From: Paracentrotus lividus
Taxonomy: Eukaryota > Echinodermata > Echinoidea > Camarodonta > Echinidae
Assembly: GCA_940671915.1 (NCBI GenBank)
Contig: CALNVZ010003434.1
Coordinates: 1,031,859-1,095,858, forward strand
Direction of reading: 5' to 3'
DNA: 64,000 nt
Part shown: piece by piece, positions 38,692 through 50,829 of the stretch
Layout: each line of letters opens with the position of its first letter
Numbering within the stretch: the stretch's first letter is position 1
Position numbers and translations under genes: made by a program
The notes under the pieces: model-generated
Databases searched by the model: none
Seen by the model: the letters and a program-made list of their open reading frames with translations, nothing else
What the model was told of the DNA's origin: nothing

Positions 38692-40682
38692 ATTCAGGAG
38701 CAGCTTTAATTTGAGAACGGACACCAAGTTCTCACACTCGCATGTCCCTTGTGCCTTAGAAGTGTTTCAAACAGATGCAACCTTGTTGACGTGCGGCCAT
38801 AATTCTGTCAAATGGTCCTGGACATGTTGACAAATTACATCTGATCGTTGATCACGATGGTGTGTCCTCTATGTAGGAAAACCAGAGGGTGCTGGACGAA
38901 GAAGCCGAGTTTTGCTGGACTTCCCTGAATCATCACAAGTCAACGGAGATGGGTGGAAGGTACTCACTATGGTAACATCGGCCCTGAACGACGAAAGGGT
39001 AAGAGCGGCCCTGCTGACAAAGGCAACGCCAAGTGCAGAGTGTACAGCCTGTGAGCAGGAGGATGAAGCGTGTTCGTTTTTGACTCATTGCGGTGCATTT
39101 ACATGTGTGGAAAGTGTCACGCACGGTCATCAGCAGTTCTTGACGTCTCTAGTTTCAAGGGACATTGCGTTTATAACATTGAAGTAGGACATAATTGAAA
39201 GGGATTGACCATAGATCAGTTTTCTGCAAATTGTCCGGAACTACGAAACGTGATGACAGGGATCTGTTTTTGCGGAGACTGCAAAGTCTACGTCTGTTTG
39301 CAGAGTGCAAGATATGTTGAGTCACCGTGACCACAAAATATAAAATCGACCTGAGATTCGACAAGATGAGGCTGACAAAAGGAAGTCACAGTGCCTTCTA
39401 CAACGTCCAGTGTCAATACTACTATGGGCACTTAAGAACAAAATGCTCTGATACTGGAAAGCAACAGACGGCCAGGTGTGTAGCGAAGCTTTTCAAAAGC
39501 AGGCGAAAAATGAGAAATGAAGTCGAGAGAGCCTTCAACACAAAAGTTGAGAAACTGCAAAAGAATGGGACTAAGATGATCGAGGAAATCAAGGAGTTTA
39601 AGAATTCCTTTCACAGTGAGATTGATGTCTTGAAAGCTTCAGACAAAGAGATGATAACGCGCATCTCAAGCTATGTCTCTCTTTTAAAAAATGCGAAACT
39701 AGGACATTTAGAGAGGGATAGCTTGATAACACACTCCTTGATTTGTGAAGAACTAGATGTACTTCTGGACACCCCAAAATACATTTCCGGAGCAGACATC
39801 TTGGAAACTGCACAGGATAAGCGGCTACTTCTTGCAGACCCTGAGGTATTTGATCTCGGAGTATTTTCAGAATGGAAGATTGTCTCACAGCTGGATCTTC
39901 CACATGGTATTCTAGGAATGGCCCGTAAAGATACAACGGGTGTAGTCATCACCCAAAGCAGAAATGTTAGCGAAGTTCATTCGGATGGAAAACGTCAAGA
40001 TATGGAAATCCCTAAACATGCCGATGGACGGACAGACTTCTGCTACTCTGATATAACCTTGTTAGGCGACGATAAATTACTTCTATATTCAATTCGTCGC
40101 AAGTATTACATGTTTTCGATGCGAGACTTTCTCGTTACAGACATTAATGTGCCTCTCACACAGTATGGTACCTTTATCAGATTAGATACTAGTTGTTTGG
40201 GTGAAATTTTAATTGCTAATGAAGATACACAGTTCCGGATCTGGGATCCATCGAGTCAGAAAATCACACATACAATCAACACAACCCATGTCACGAAGCA
40301 AGCATTTGCTACGAAATCTGGTTTGGTTGTTACAAGTAGCTGCGATCGTACTAATCATAATGGTAGATCTCCCAGAACAGTAAGGGTGTATGATAGAGAT
40401 GGGAAAGGTGGTCATCCTTTAACATCTAGTGAGGGGGAATATCTCTATCCTGTGGTTGATTTTAATGACCGAGTCTTTGTTGCTAACATTAATAAGGAAA
40501 GTGGTAACGTACAAATCATCCTCTATGATCTTCAAGGCTTGAATCTAAAGGAAAGACTTCGATGTCGTGCTCAAAAGCTAACACTGAATAGTACATGGTG
40601 CTATTTGGTTTCTCTTCCACACAATGTTCTCGCATTGGCTTGTGACAAAAAGTTGTATTTCATCAAGTATCCACATTTCTAG
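38692..40682 (+). pseudogene. Second TRIM-type gene, N-terminal half frame-broken, C-terminal half intact
   Basis: Paralogue of the 12.77-kb gene. RING (CPLCLRS-like at 38,745, ACGTGCGGCCAT at 38,790, CCTCTATGTAGG at 38,867), the GPADKGK linker (39,003), B-box 1 (39,047-39,150) and B-box 2 (39,230-39,345) are all recognisable in DNA but spread over different frames, with several indels. From about 39,366 one frame is open to TAG 40,680-40,682 and covers the coiled coil and the propeller-like region (FRIWDP, VRVYDRDGKG, IILYDLQG), closely parallel to the first gene. The indels sit in the stretch whose repeats also look noisy and stop where quality improves. I therefore suspect an intact gene with assembly errors, but the sequence as given is broken. 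Confidence 0.8.
39366..40682 (+). CDS. Open C-terminal portion of the second TRIM gene (coiled coil and propeller-like region)
   Basis: The first in-frame ATG of the clean segment is at 39,366, but this is not expected to be the real start because the RING and B-boxes lie upstream. The 438 codons align with the last two thirds of the 12.77-kb protein, including ITHTINTTHVTKQAFATKSG, present unchanged in both. Differences are mostly substitutions, with a small insertion (NHNGR) in one blade, which implies selection on the protein after duplication. Confidence 0.8.
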   Translation: MRLTKGSHSAFYNVQCQYYYGHLRTKCSDTGKQQTARCVAKLFKSRRKMRNEVERAFNTKVEKLQKNGTKMIEEIKEFKNSFHSEIDVLKASDKEMITRISSYVSLLKNAKLGHLERDSLITHSLICEELDVLLDTPKYISGADILETAQDKRLLLADPEVFDLGVFSEWKIVSQLDLPHGILGMARKDTTGVVITQSRNVSEVHSDGKRQDMEIPKHADGRTDFCYSDITLLGDDKLLLYSIRRKYYMFSMRDFLVTDINVPLTQYGTFIRLDTSCLGEILIANEDTQFRIWDPSSQKITHTINTTHVTKQAFATKSGLVVTSSCDRTNHNGRSPRTVRVYDRDGKGGHPLTSSEGEYLYPVVDFNDRVFVANINKESGNVQIILYDLQGLNLKERLRCRAQKLTLNSTWCYLVSLPHNVLALACDKKLYFIKYPHF

Positions 40683-40868
40683 CATTTTGCTGGCTATCAT
40701 GCTGTAACTTAGTTGAGATATAAAGGAACTTTCATTTTACGTTTGTTCGAGTTTGTTCCACGGTGACTCTTTGTAGTAACAGTTTGAAACAGAATCTTGT
40801 CAGCAGGGGAGGGGCTGGAGCTCACAAGCCTATTAATATTATGATTGGGATGTACGTGTGTATATATA

Positions 40869-41858
40869 CCGAGTGAGTCAGAAAAAAAAAAGTCACCTAG
40901 AAAAATGTCGATAAAAGGAAAACCAATTTATGAATCCCACATTATTATACATATTCTGAAAGAGTAACTCCTCCCGCATCTTCTGATACCCTTTTTGTGT
41001 GGTATGGTATTGTGTGGTATTTATGCTTGGATGAACACGGCGCATTGTCTGCGAACATTTTCAATTGTGCCAGAGTTCAGATGAAATTGAAACAACAAAA
41101 GCTAACAAAAAAGCAACTCCATCCTGAATGAACTGGCAAGGCGCGGATCGAGAAAATCGGAATTGAAGCATTCGGGGGCCCAATTGTCTGGGAACAAAAG
41201 CGGGCTTCTGTTGTCCGCCAGAACAATTGGGCCCCCGAAATGCATTCAATTCGACTTTCTTTGGATCCGGCGGCCTGACTGGCAGTAACATTTTGACCAT
41301 AAATACAGTCGTGGATCCATCTATAACTTTGCGAGCGTGTTGTTACAGTTTATCGACTAGATTATGTGTAAACGAGATGATTTGTATGGTAATCATGAAT
41401 AAACCACATCAAGAGTAATTATCACTGACAGATCTAAAAAGGCCTCTTGATACTTGGAAAAGTGTTTATTTTATCTTTCACGTGTGCTCACTCATGCTTG
41501 ACTCAACAGATATCTCATTTTCACCCGATTGTAGTTGATAGGTGTACAACACCCGTCCAAGTTATTTACGCGCAAGACATTTTCATAAAAAAGTTATGCT
41601 ATTTTAATCAGGATGGAGTTGCTTTTTGGATAGAATCTATTGTTTTTGATTCTACCCCACTCTGGCACATTCGAAATTTACATGTCTCCTAGCAAAGCGC
41701 CGTGTTAATTCAAGGTAAAGACATACCACACAATATTGGTACCAGAAGATGCGGGAGGAGTTACTCTTCAGAATAATATGTATAATAATTTGGGGGTTAT
41801 AAATTGGTTTCCTTTATATTGCATTTTTCTAGTGTCTATTTTTTTCTGACTCACTCGG
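40869..41858. mobile_element. 990-bp foldback transposon, TIR CCGAGTGAGTCAGAAAAAA, TA flanks
   Basis: Long inverted arms: left 40,869 to about 41,010 (CCTCCCGCATCTTCTGATAC) and right from about 41,735 (ACCAGAAGATGCGGGAGGAG) to 41,858. TA lies at both borders. Inner inverted words pair 41,093-41,125 with 41,608-41,630 (AGCAACTCCATCCTGA / TCAGGATGGAGTTGCT). A central hairpin pairs 41,160-41,187 with 41,223-41,252. No transposase. It lies just 3' of the second TRIM gene. Confidence 0.85.
41160..41252. repeat. Central hairpin of the foldback element
   Basis: Arms containing CGGGGGCCCAATTGT and ACAATTGGGCCCCCG, extended by GAATTGAAGCATT / AATGCATTCAATTC, around a 35-base loop. Confidence 0.85.
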
Positions 41859-41937
41859 TATGTAATGTGCTGATAAGTGACTACTACTTATAACGATTGA
41901 TATATTGTATTTTTGATGATGTTATCATGTAGTCTTC

Positions 41938-41943
41938 AATAAA
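41938..41943 (+). terminator. Candidate polyadenylation signal downstream of the second TRIM gene
   Basis: AATAAA in CTTCAATAAATGCATG, 1.25 kb after the stop and beyond the foldback element. If used, the transposon would lie in the 3' UTR. It is the first canonical hexamer I would favour, but this is weak evidence. Confidence 0.25.
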
Positions 41944-42427
41944 TGCATGGACCCAAACATCGACCCAAATATAATAGAGCGCTACTTTCCCGGATATTGG
42001 GCCTGCAAAATTTTATCCAAACTGAATGCTGGATTGCGCCTGTGTTTTGCAGAGAAATTTTTATATTCAATGTTCATTAGTATCTTCTTTGATTAAGGTT
42101 AGGTTATAAATGATAATGAACATCAACAAAAGGTCTATAACCTAATAAGTCAATACATATTTTGTCTCGCAACTTAAGGACGTTGCAAGCCGTTGTGTTT
42201 CTGCGCGCATCTTGACAGCGCATCCTGGGCGGCATTATTATCACGTCACATGGAAAATTTCAAGGCGTCTGGTCGATCAGAGCGCTCAATAAATGAATTT
42301 GTATAAATTAGTTTATTATTCGTTTTTTTGGTTCATTATTACCTACTTGGGAGATATATGTAAAGCATTAATTTGGGGCATTTGATGTTTGCTAGGATGC
42401 GATGGATATGAAATGATGTGGTAAATG

Positions 42428-43115
42428 TTTGGGAGCAGGATTTTGAGTAATAAATTTAGATAGGTGTTTTACATTTTTTGCGTTTTTTTGGGCGGTTTGT
42501 GGTTTTCGAAGTCGACCGCCGACTATTAACGGCGATCTGTTTTGAAACGAGGCGATGGACCCCCATTTTTAATGTTCCGACTGCCTTTAGGTATATATTC
42601 CCTCTACAACTTGACAAATTTTGGATAGAAAGATTGACAATGGATTTTGAATGTTCAAGGAGCATGATGTTTTGAGATAACGGTGTAAATATAGTTGGAT
42701 TTCTCAGACGTTGTTTGACGTTTTAGGCGCGTTTTTGTGGTTTTCAAGCCAATTCGCAACTATTCGGGCTCCGATAGCTTAAAAACGAGCACATGGACTC
42801 CCATTTTTAAATGTTTCTTCCCGTTGAGTATGTATTCCTCTACAACTTTGCAAATTTTTATGAAAATTGCATGGATTTTGAATGTTTGGGAGCATAATTT
42901 TGAATCAAGTGTAATTAAGAGTGGATTTTCACGCTTTTTGGACGTTTTCGGCGCGTTTTTGTGACTTTTCAAGCCGATTTGCGAGTATTCGGGCGCCGAT
43001 AGTTCGAAAACGAGCACATGGACCCCTCTTTTTTAAAGTTTCTACATATTTATGATGAATCCCTCTACAACTTTACAAAATTTCATGGGACTGTCATGGT
43101 TTAAAAAAAAAAGTG
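42428..43115. repeat. Diverged tandem repeat, unit about 230 bp, three copies
   Basis: Unit starts GGGAGCAGGATTTTGAGTAA at 42,430, AGGAGCATGATGTTTTGAG at 42,657 and GGGAGCATAATTTTGAATC at 42,889. Each unit has GGTTTTCAAGCC-type, ACGAGCACATGGAC-type and CCTCTACAACTTTGCAAATT-type words in the same order. A fainter fourth copy may follow near 43,450. Frames across it are not conserved as protein. Confidence 0.8.
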
Positions 43116-45719
43116 CACCTTAAACTATACTTTTTTATTTTCTTGTAGATTCCAAGCCTCTAAGATATGGTTTTTGCCATTTTATGCACCATTTTTGCCA
43201 CATGAGGGCGCTGCTGGCTCGAGAATAATTACAAATGTGCCAGTTTAAACAATGTCCCCATCTGTGGTATGAACCTCGTAACAAATCGTGAAGGTGTGAT
43301 AAAGTTTGATACGGTTTTGACAAAGTAATGACGATTTTAACTCGTTTGTTGCAATCGCGAGGTCTAACAGAGGCCAATTTCTTAAATTATGCGTATTTTA
43401 CATGCCATCCAATTATAGCAACTTCAAAGTCCCGTAGCAAAAAAATTAAGCACATGAACCTATATTATTTTTTGCATTTTTGGCATACATAGATACCAAT
43501 GTAACTCTGTGCAAAATTTGGTGAAAATGACATGGACTTCGTTTCAAATGTGCAACGTAAATTAAAGTTAATTGTATAATGCCATAAGTATAATGTATTA
43601 TATGTAGGCCTTACATGTATGATGTATTATGTTAGTGTATAAAGTATTTTATATCGTAAGTAGTTTTAAATATGTAAACCAACATTTTGAACATGAAATT
43701 ATGAAAAAATGCGCGTTATAAAATTGCATTTATTTTATTATTATGTATCAAAAGGAAGTGTATTTTTATGATTACTTATAAGGTCTATGATTTTATTGCT
43801 GTACATTCGATTATCATTATACTCGTTTATAAATTACCTATAATTTAAAAGTTACTTGCATAAAGATTATCTTATGAATATTATGTTAAGCTTGAACTGC
43901 CAGTATACTAATCTAATCAGAAGAGTAAAGAGGGGCAATTAAGTACTTGTGATATGTTTGGTAAAACTTTTTTTTTTTTTGATAATTAGGTTTTTAATTC
44001 AATCAAAACGAATCAATGTGTACAGGTTATTAGAAAATAGTGTATTCAATAAATTAATTTTTTTTACAACAAAATAACAATTATAATAAAAACTGATAAA
44101 GATAATAAAGAAAAAGAAGAAGGAACTAATACCTTAGCGTGCCACGGAACACGTTCGTGCAATTGTATTTTATGATCTGTGCAATCGTAATAATTCATTT
44201 TCTCCTGATTGCTTGCAGTATAGGCTTTGCAAATAGCACAGTTGATTTGTATTGGTATCTGTGGATTGATTTCCAGTCATTTACACCAACGCAAAGACCA
44301 TTTCATACATTTAAAAAATTTTAAAAGAAGTCTACTTTTTGGACTATAAATTAATATGGCACGTTAAGAGTTAAATGACAAAATTCCACTCTTATATCTG
44401 TTGTTACACAAATCCGTATCTCACTGCTCAAGTATTTTTTTTTATATTATACAGTCAACCCTGCCTTAGACGAGTCATTTGAGGTGTCGTTGGTCTATCG
44501 AATAGGATAATCCTCCTTTTGTGTAATCATCTATCTTCTGTCAATAACATGTATAAACTAATGTTTGAACACGCTACTGAGATGATGGAAGAGAAGGGAA
44601 ATACTATTTAATGCAGGGATAGCAATTGGATGGAGAATAAAACATGTAAGGAACTTCAAGACGACAGAGATAGGGAAAAAGAGGCGTATGTGTTATGTGT
44701 GCGTGATGAGGGTGTGTGTGGGGGTTGTGTGGTGTGACAGAGAGAGGAGGAAGTAAACAAAGAGGAGCAGAGGAGAATAATAGTAAAAGATGAGAGAAGG
44801 TGTAATGTATATTTGAGAGGAAGAAGGGAGAGAGAGTTTTCAATGGTACATGGTGTTGCCTCTGTATATTGGTGAATGACTGAAAGCACAATATTACGAG
44901 CATTGGTTACGTTAAAAAGATTGCCAAGAAAAAACAAAGTTTTTAGAGAATAATCTGACCATCAACATGCGTGCGCAATGCACTATCAATATTGAAAGAA
45001 AACAACTTCCCAAACACACAAATACAACACACACCAATACTCCCATGCAAACAAACACCCTCACTCAGCCGGTTTATTAGTGTAACGTTGTCACAACGGG
45101 CCGTACGTGCCAATCCTACAACGGATTTCGTAAGATCTTTTCTTTTGACGTCAGTAAGTCAAGTCAAGAGTTATTCAAACCAATCAAAACACAACATTTT
45201 AACAATAATTGACAATAGATAAACATGATGGGTTGGGAAACCCCGAGAAAGCAGAGCTTGTATAGGGGCCCTACACGTACAGTTAACCCAAACAAATATA
45301 TATTTGTAGTATATGAATAGGCATAACATATTACAATGAAATAGGGAAAACATGGGAAATACCAAAAAAAGTAAAATCACCACACCACACACAAATACAC
45401 ACACACACATACACAAATTACACACAGCATACACACACCCACACGCAGCAAACACGCAGATCACATACACACACGTGCTTTCCGGTAATTATACTTTAAC
45501 AATTTTTGTAATTTCTTCAAAAGAATATTTTTACCATGAAGTTTAAATTTAGAATAACTGTTGGCTGGACCTGATGTTTAGGGGTAACTTGTTCCATTCT
45601 TGGGAATGCCAAAAACAACTTTTTTAACAAAAAAGAGTTTTCAAGTCAGTTTGGGTGTCCTTGCTAGAGGTTGATGGATTAGGTTTCTCTGCGTGTGTAT
45701 AAAACTGATAACAGATAGA
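43116..45719. other. No gene seen; AT-rich with CA/GT microsatellites
   Basis: GT-rich bases at 44,690-44,740 and CA-rich bases at 45,380-45,475. Short ORFs (e.g. Ser/Thr/His-rich frames) are produced by these tracts. Confidence 0.5.
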
Positions 45720-46960
45720 ATTTACAATAACGCATCTTTTAGAAATGAACTATTTTGAGCCGAATTGAGATTTGTACATGATATCAAGCATTCAAAGAGA
45801 CCCAATTCATCAAGAGGCAAAAAATTGAAGTGCAAAAAGAGAGGAGTACTTGGACTCTGTAATTTTGAATTTGGTATGAATCCCTGATGGCTTTCTTTCT
45901 GAAGGACGATCAACTTGTGTTTATATGGGGCTCTCTATACCCGTTTCCCATGCACATTAACAATAAGTTTAAGTGGGGGGATAATGAGAGCAATTATAAA
46001 GAGTTTACTAAAGTTTCTTTGGTAAAAAAACCGTACTTGGAAATGACACCTACACTCCTCGAGAACCTTGGTGCAAACATTACAAGGTGATCTTTCCAAG
46101 TTAAATGATCATCCACTGTAACTCCAGAAACCTTACATTTTGACTTCGGGTGATCAGATGACGACAATTGTCAAGCATCATATTATCTGGATTCTTTTCC
46201 CTTTAATCTAAAGACAACTATTGAGTCTTAATTGGCATTTAACAAAAGTTTGTTACAACAAACCACTTGAATATATTGCTACTCTGTATTTGCAGACAGA
46301 ATAAGATTATGCATGTTTTGTGGTGGAAGAGCAAGCAAGTATCATCAGCAAAAAGTGAATAGTAACATCTGAATATTTATAACATCATTAACATAAATCA
46401 AGAAAAGTAAGGGACCCAGGCAGAGCCCTGAGGCAACACATATTTTAACTTTACTAGATTGAGATTTAACTCATTAACCATTACAACTGTAATCGATTAT
46501 GTAAGTAACTTTTAAACCAATCTGAAGCAATCCACGAATGCCATAATGCTCAAGCTTGCTTATTAATATATCATGGTCGATAGTGTCAAAAGCTTTCGAC
46601 AAGTCCAAAAACACCCGCAAGAAACTTTCCTGCATCAATCGCATTTATAATAGTATTAACCAAATTCAAGACACCCATTACTTGTCGAGCAATTCCTTGC
46701 GAAAGCCAAATGTGTTGGGAATCAGAACATCATGAAGTTGAAGGAAGTCCATCCCTCATTTTATACACTATTTTCTCTAGAATTTTTGAAATATGGGTAA
46801 CAAGGCAATTGGTCTATAATTCTCAATATCTTACGATTCACCTTTCTGAAACAGGGATTACCTTAGCTATTTTCAATTTATTTGGGACGATAACGTACGA
46901 CGAGGCAGGATGTCTTTCTACAGAACCTTCCTTCGTGTCGCAAGAAAGAAACGAAAAATA
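45720..46960 (-). pseudogene. Degenerate non-LTR retrotransposon reverse transcriptase, minus strand
   Basis: Read on the minus strand, from high to low coordinates: [48 protein letters not shown] then AFDTIDH (46,571-46,618), FADDT (46,339-46,353), VSGVTVDDHLTWKDH (about 46,110) and LVLQKESHQGFIPNSK then LPLDELGLFE (45,750-45,900). These are the ordered RT blocks of CR1/jockey-type LINEs. Stops and frameshifts interrupt it throughout, and the GVPQGS block is decayed. Confidence 0.85.
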
Positions 46961-47169
46961 AAAATAAATAAACGACAATATTTTTGAACCGGTAGAACCG
47001 GTTGAACTTGGTGTTTAATTTTGGTTTAGATTGGTCCGAATACTAATTCTCCACACTACGTTGAGTCAAATATAACCTTTAAAAAAAATTATCAAACTAA
47101 TGCACAAAAAGTAATGTATCATTTGAAAATATTCTAAGATAGATATCATAGAGTTCATTTTGCTTGCAA

Positions 47170-49575
47170 TAGCAGGCAGCTCAGTAAAATTGACATTCCC
47201 TATGTTCAAGTTGGTACTGCTCAGTGTTTCTCCAGTAGATCGGGCTAAGAATCTTGGAGTTGTTTTGATTCTGCTATGTCACTTGAGACCCACATTCAAA
47301 TTGTGTTAGGGCTAATTGTAGTCTCCGAAACATTCGGCGATTAGGCAATATCTCTCAACCTAAATCCACTGAGCAATTAGTACATGCTTTGTTACTTCTC
47401 ATCTTGACAATTGCAATTCATTACTTTTTTCGATTACCCGCAACCAAATTAACAAATTGCAATAAATTCAGAATGCTGCTGCTTGCATTGTGACAAACTA
47501 TAGAAATCTCTCAACTGCCTCCCTGTCAAAAACGTGTAATCTACAAATATTACTTTTGACCATATGCAGGTCGTTCTGGTTTACGTTCAGCTAATAATGT
47601 TATTGCTTATACCCCGTCAATATTGAGTTCGTTCTACTACGTCCTGCAAATTTTGCCGAACGGGCCAATAGTCTGTGTGTAACTGAGTGGACGTAGTAAA
47701 TTTCTTCGATTCCTTGTTTACGAACTTCATGGACTAGCTCGGTCGGATTTTCAAAAAAAGTGTTTAAAAAATCGGGCGCCCCTCTTCGTCTGAAATTTAA
47801 ACGGGTCGGTACAACGTACCTGAAACGAGATGGACGTACTACAAAAGAATTGCCGTACTTAAATCGTTCTAAAGATGTGTTAGCACGTCTTACAACGAGC
47901 ATTGTATATTCATTATCAGCTGAAGTTACGAAGACGCATGAGGTCCTGGAAAAGCGGGCTAGGTTTTTTTAATGGGAAAACGGGCACGCATTTGCGTTCA
48001 ACACGTTCTAGCCACGGATAATGACGAAGTAAGGAAACGAGATGAACTTTCTGGAAGGCCGTTTGGTCGACGTAAGAACGAGATAGAACGGATTTTTGAC
48101 GGAATTAAAAACGAACCCAGAACTTAGTTAGGTCCTGGACTAAACGCATTGGAAACGAGTTGGAACTGATTTGAAAACGGGTTGCAACTAACTGGGAACG
48201 AGTTGTGGATTATTCAACGGGCTCTTCGTGGAAACGGTCATTTTCACCCAATTTAGCTAGATACAAACGGACTGCAGACGAGGCAAGAGACGTGATGGAC
48301 GTATTGAGGACTGTATACGAACGTTATTCATCTTAATCCAGAAATAATTGTACGCGTTCTCTTTCGGACCAATGGCCGTTTTCGATATTATATCTAAAAA
48401 GTTGTGAAGATTTCTGTAAATTGTAACAATTAATATGTGGCAATTAAACAGCTGATCTATTCGCTTATACTACTATCACACTAAACAATTCTTAGCATGT
48501 TATTGAAATTATTGCAGAACGGGCTTAATCTATGTACACACGGAGTGAACGTACTTGAGAACCTATTTCAAATCTGCTCGGACTTTATAGCACGGCTGGA
48601 TAGCAATACGTTTCAATTTTACAAGAACGGCATGTCATAATTCCCGTCACACTGAGCTAGTTCTCACTGCGTTCTTGGTAGTTCTTTGGTGAACGGGCTC
48701 AATTCTGTTTGTATACGGACTGAACGTAGTACAGACCTTTTAGAACCTAGTACAGTCCGTTTACATCTGTTTACGAACTTGCGACGGGCCCGAACGGAGA
48801 GAACGGAAGGCATTCCGTTAGTTTTGGAATATGTTAAAAAAAAATCGTACTGGCTTCCAGTTCTAAAATTAAACGTAGTGAAACGTTCCTAGGACTTACT
48901 CTGAACGAGAAAGGACGTACTACGAACATGTACCTACTTTTATCATGCTGCGCATAGCACTTTAGTGACGGTTGGACGTGCTACGAACGGTATAGAGTGA
49001 ACGAGCCGTTTACCGGTCTGAACTGGATAACAACGTATTGCGGACGCGATAAAGACGGAATTGAACGTAAAGAAAACTATTATGAACTGCCTATATCGTA
49101 TCAAGAAATTATTTTCAAAGTTATGAGTTCCAACCGACCAAAGCCCGTTCAGCAATTTTTTAAATAACGGCAAAAACGTTATAGAACGTTTAAGAACGAC
49201 CTCAGTGTGACGGCCCCTAAAAAAAATACGTACCAAAAGAAATTGGGGGGGGGGGGGGGGGATTTAGAGATTTGCCATCCTGCAGCTCCTTTTTTTGTGG
49301 AATAGGTTACCTTTTTCTATCCAAGCAGCCAACACCCTTTCTTCTTTCAAAACAATGCTAAAAACTCACCTGATGCTTCATGCATAGGCCCTACTAAAGT
49401 TTTATTGATATCATTGTGTCCAGTAGGAGACTAATCTGAATTTTAATTTTAATCTTTATTTTTGTTGAATTTGTTACAATAATCTTAATTTTGTATGCGC
49501 CTTGAGCATCTCTAGAGATGGATATGTTGCGCGTTATAAATATTGTCATTATTATTATTATTATTATTATCATAA
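47170..49575 (+). mobile_element. 3' portion of a second LINE, plus strand, split by a transposon
   Basis: Left part 47,170-47,600 has the RT C-terminal words SPVDRAKNLGVV, SHLDNCNSLLF and INKLQ.IQNAAACIVTNYRN. The right part, 49,285-49,400, has WNRLPFSIQAANTLSSFKTM then LKTHL, the usual end of ORF2. The 3' tail GCGCGTTATAAATATTGTC followed by ATT repeats (49,530-49,572) is the typical LINE terminus. The sequence between is a DNA transposon. Confidence 0.8.
47612..49217. mobile_element. 1.6-kb transposon inserted in the LINE, rich in GAACG/ACGTACTAC words
   Basis: Left end CCCGTCAATATTGAGTTCGT and right end (reversed) GGGGCCGTCACACTGAGGTC, GTTCTT, form an imperfect TIR. Another internal start CCCGTCACACTGAGCTAGTT lies at 48,644. 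The motif GGACGTACTACGAACG or its variants occurs at about 47,631 (inverted), 47,689, 47,832, 48,547, 48,722, 48,913 and 48,974. The block GAACGGGC..AAT followed by GAACGTAGTAC recurs at 47,659, 48,519 and 48,693. No coding sense. Confidence 0.7.
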
Positions 49576-50829
49576 ACATAAATTTAACGCAAGTTAACTA
49601 AATATTTTTAATACCGGCCTAACATCAAATTTAGATTGACATTGACTTTTATCCATTTTCAACTGAAATGACATAATACAAATTTTTATAAAATCATAAA
49701 ACACATGAAACATCAATGTATATCTATATTTGTTTTGCCAAGTAGAAATAAATAAATCGTTCAACATAATTCCTTGAAAAAAGTTCAGATAATTCTGTGG
49801 AACTCGGGGGGGGGGGGATCCACATCAAGTAAAAAAGCAATGCTTGTATAATGTGGATCCCTCAGGCACTGTTATGTGCTTACGGAGACAAGGAAGTATC
49901 TTATTATGAATCCACAACCTCACCAACGAAAATCAAAACCCATGGCACCAGTTAAAAGAACATCAACACCTAAGGGTATAATATTGGATATTAACAGTAT
50001 GCAATGTGTCGAATTAACACCAGCATGTTGTATTATATAAAACAAAATTAACAGCAGTGTGTTTAGAGTCATATATATTCTGGGACGGTAGATTTAACAA
50101 ACGTGACGTTAGATTTAACAGCCGGGGATTTTTTTTAAATTTTAAGTTAAAGGAGAATTGATCACTAGACCAACCGGTTATTATTTTTTAATGCTACCAA
50201 TTTCAGTAAATTCAAATTTTCATTTTTTTCAACAGACATAAACGTATTGTCCTAGAGCTAACATTTCATCAAGGTGGATTTATTTCTCAAAAATTGTGTG
50301 TGTGTGTGTGCGTGTGTGTGTGGGGGGGTGGGTGGTGTTAGCCAGCACGACATGCAAAAGTTGCTCCTATTTGTCTCGCTCTTGTGTGTCTTTTATCATG
50401 ACCCATATTTGTTTACCTTCCTTTCCTTTTTATTTTTTTTTGTGTTAAAAAAACCATTCCTGACATCCGATCATTATTCGATATTGGTAGCTCGCACAAC
50501 ATGTCCGAAATAGCGGAACTTTAGTTAGGAGCACATCCTCGTAGTATAGGCCTACTTTACAATTGCCATGCTATTTTCGGTTTACAGAGATCCTAATTAT
50601 TTCACAGTCGTTGATCATATTGTACATTCAGTATTTTCATAAAATATAAAAAACAATAATAATAGTCATAACAGGAATAGATCAATGAATATGAATTCTC
50701 AACATTGATATCATCTACTGCTTCTGGTTCTCTATTAAAGATGTATCATAAAATATTCTGCATTCAGGACTATAGATAATGACAAACACATATTAGTAAG
50801 TTATCTCATCGTATATTATAGTTATAGAC
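49576..50829. other. No gene seen; contains GT microsatellite
   Basis: AT-rich sequence with a G-run at 49,808 and GT repeats at 50,296-50,335. A GGATCC...ATTGTGGATCC inverted word pair lies near 49,817-49,860 (GATCCACAT / ATGTGGATC), probably another small MITE. Confidence 0.45.

Noticed and set aside
45352-45546. His/Thr-rich ORF
   Set aside because: CA microsatellite translated.
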